From contig USCJ01000088.1 in NCBI GenBank assembly GCA_900553215.1, forward strand, positions 1-6,126: DNA of 6,126 nucleotides, written 5' to 3'. How positions within the stretch are numbered: position 1 is the stretch's first letter; every line of letters starts with the position of its first letter. This document shows positions 5,576 through 6,126 of this stretch, piece after piece. This DNA is from an uncultured Collinsella sp. (lineage in GTDB: Bacteria; Actinomycetota; Coriobacteriia; Coriobacteriales; Coriobacteriaceae). The notes beneath the pieces are model-generated. The model was given only the letters and a program-made list of their open reading frames with translations. It did no database searches and was not told the DNA's origin. The position numbers and the translations under genes were made by a program.

Positions 5576-6126
5576 ATGGCCCAATACGCTGCCAACGAAA
5601 TCGAAAACATGCCCGATAGCCCTGTAGCCCGTGAGGATTTGGGCGCGGGTGGTATTCCCCGGGGTGCCGGCGCACGCTCGCCGTTGTTCTGGAAAGTTCT
5701 ACTGCTTTCGGTGGCGATTATCTGGGGCTACTCCTTTACCACTATGAAGGACGCACTCGACACCATTCCGGTGTTCGAGCTGGTCTATGTTCGCTTTCTC
5801 CCGGCATCACTGGTTATGTTTGCAATTTTCCATAAGCGCATCATCGCTCATTTCAATGCCCGCAACCTGATCGTCGGGCTTGGCATGGGCGCGCTCATGT
5901 GGGGTGCCTACGGTTTGCAGACGATCGGCCTGGCACAGACCACGGCGGGCAAGAGCGCTTTTTTGACCGGCACGTATTGCATCCTTGTGCCGTTTGCAAG
6001 CTATGTCCTGAGCGGTGAAAAGCTTACCCGGTATAACCTGGGTGCAGCGTTGTTGTGCCTGGCGGGTATTGGCCTGGTAGCGCTCGATAGCGTCGAGTTC
6101 AATGCCGGCGATGTTATTACCTTGGG
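5576..6126 (+). CDS. EamA/DMT-superfamily transporter, 5' part (cut by window end)
   Basis: The reading frame stays open to the window edge, giving 183 codons plus two bases. It encodes a multi-helix inner-membrane permease of the drug/metabolite transporter superfamily. After a polar N-terminus of about 36 residues come five helices (about 40-57, 67-86, 97-116, 126-146, 152-171), matching one complete EamA repeat. Family marks are IIWGYSF in helix 1, ELVYVRFLPA before helix 2 and TTAGKSAFLTGTYCILVP in helix 4. A second repeat should follow beyond the window, for a usual length near 300. ATG 5576 is preferred because GAGGA (5565-5569) sits six bases upstream. In-frame GTG 5561 lacks a ribosome site and Met12 would shorten the tail. 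Substrate cannot be told from sequence; many relatives export amino acids or metabolites. Confidence 0.92.
   Translation, partial: MAQYAANEIENMPDSPVAREDLGAGGIPRGAGARSPLFWKVLLLSVAIIWGYSFTTMKDALDTIPVFELVYVRFLPASLVMFAIFHKRIIAHFNARNLIVGLGMGALMWGAYGLQTIGLAQTTAGKSAFLTGTYCILVPFASYVLSGEKLTRYNLGAALLCLAGIGLVALDSVEFNAGDVITL

Noticed and set aside
5121..5675. Open frame of 184 codons on the minus strand
   Set aside because: It overlaps the end of the second YhgE/Pip gene, the terminator and the start of the transporter gene, and shows no family features.

Overview
The window looks like chromosomal DNA from a moderately GC-rich actinobacterium. Codon choice, the AT-richer intergenic leader and the protein content fit a gut Coriobacteriia member such as Collinsella. 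That assignment is an inference from composition and recollection of the group, not a database match.

Layout. Positions 1-395 hold no credible gene. They contain a strong rho-independent terminator for a gene to the left (23-64) nested inside a second inverted repeat (1-86), a compact tandem-repeat/long-hairpin element of REP or MITE type (136-209), a weaker hairpin (221-258), a small palindrome overlapping a candidate promoter (268-303), and a terminator-like hairpin with a U-run just before the first gene (323-368). Positions 396-3185 and 3186-5375 encode two tandem, same-strand membrane proteins of the YhgE/Pip family (ABC-2-like permease superfamily, related to phage infection protein Pip and type VII secretion EsaA). 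The first has 929 residues and the second 729. The stop of the first directly abuts the start of the second (TAAATG), and a perfect Shine-Dalgarno lies inside the last codons of the first, so they form an operon. Positions 5376-5575 hold a strong intrinsic terminator (5470-5504) that abuts a candidate extended -10 promoter for the next gene. From 5576 to the window end lies the 5' part of an EamA/DMT-family transporter gene.

How the genes may work together. The two YhgE/Pip proteins share the same architecture: one N-terminal membrane helix, a cysteine-free, helix-rich extracellular region of about 485 residues, then five C-terminal helices. Nearly equal ectodomain length plus tight translational coupling suggests they assemble as a pair in the cell envelope. 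Only the first carries an extra C-terminal module of about 200 residues with two more membrane helices and a charged tail. No ATPase, regulator or WXG100 substrate gene is in view, so the transported substrate or receptor role is unknown. The DMT transporter seems to be a separate transcription unit.
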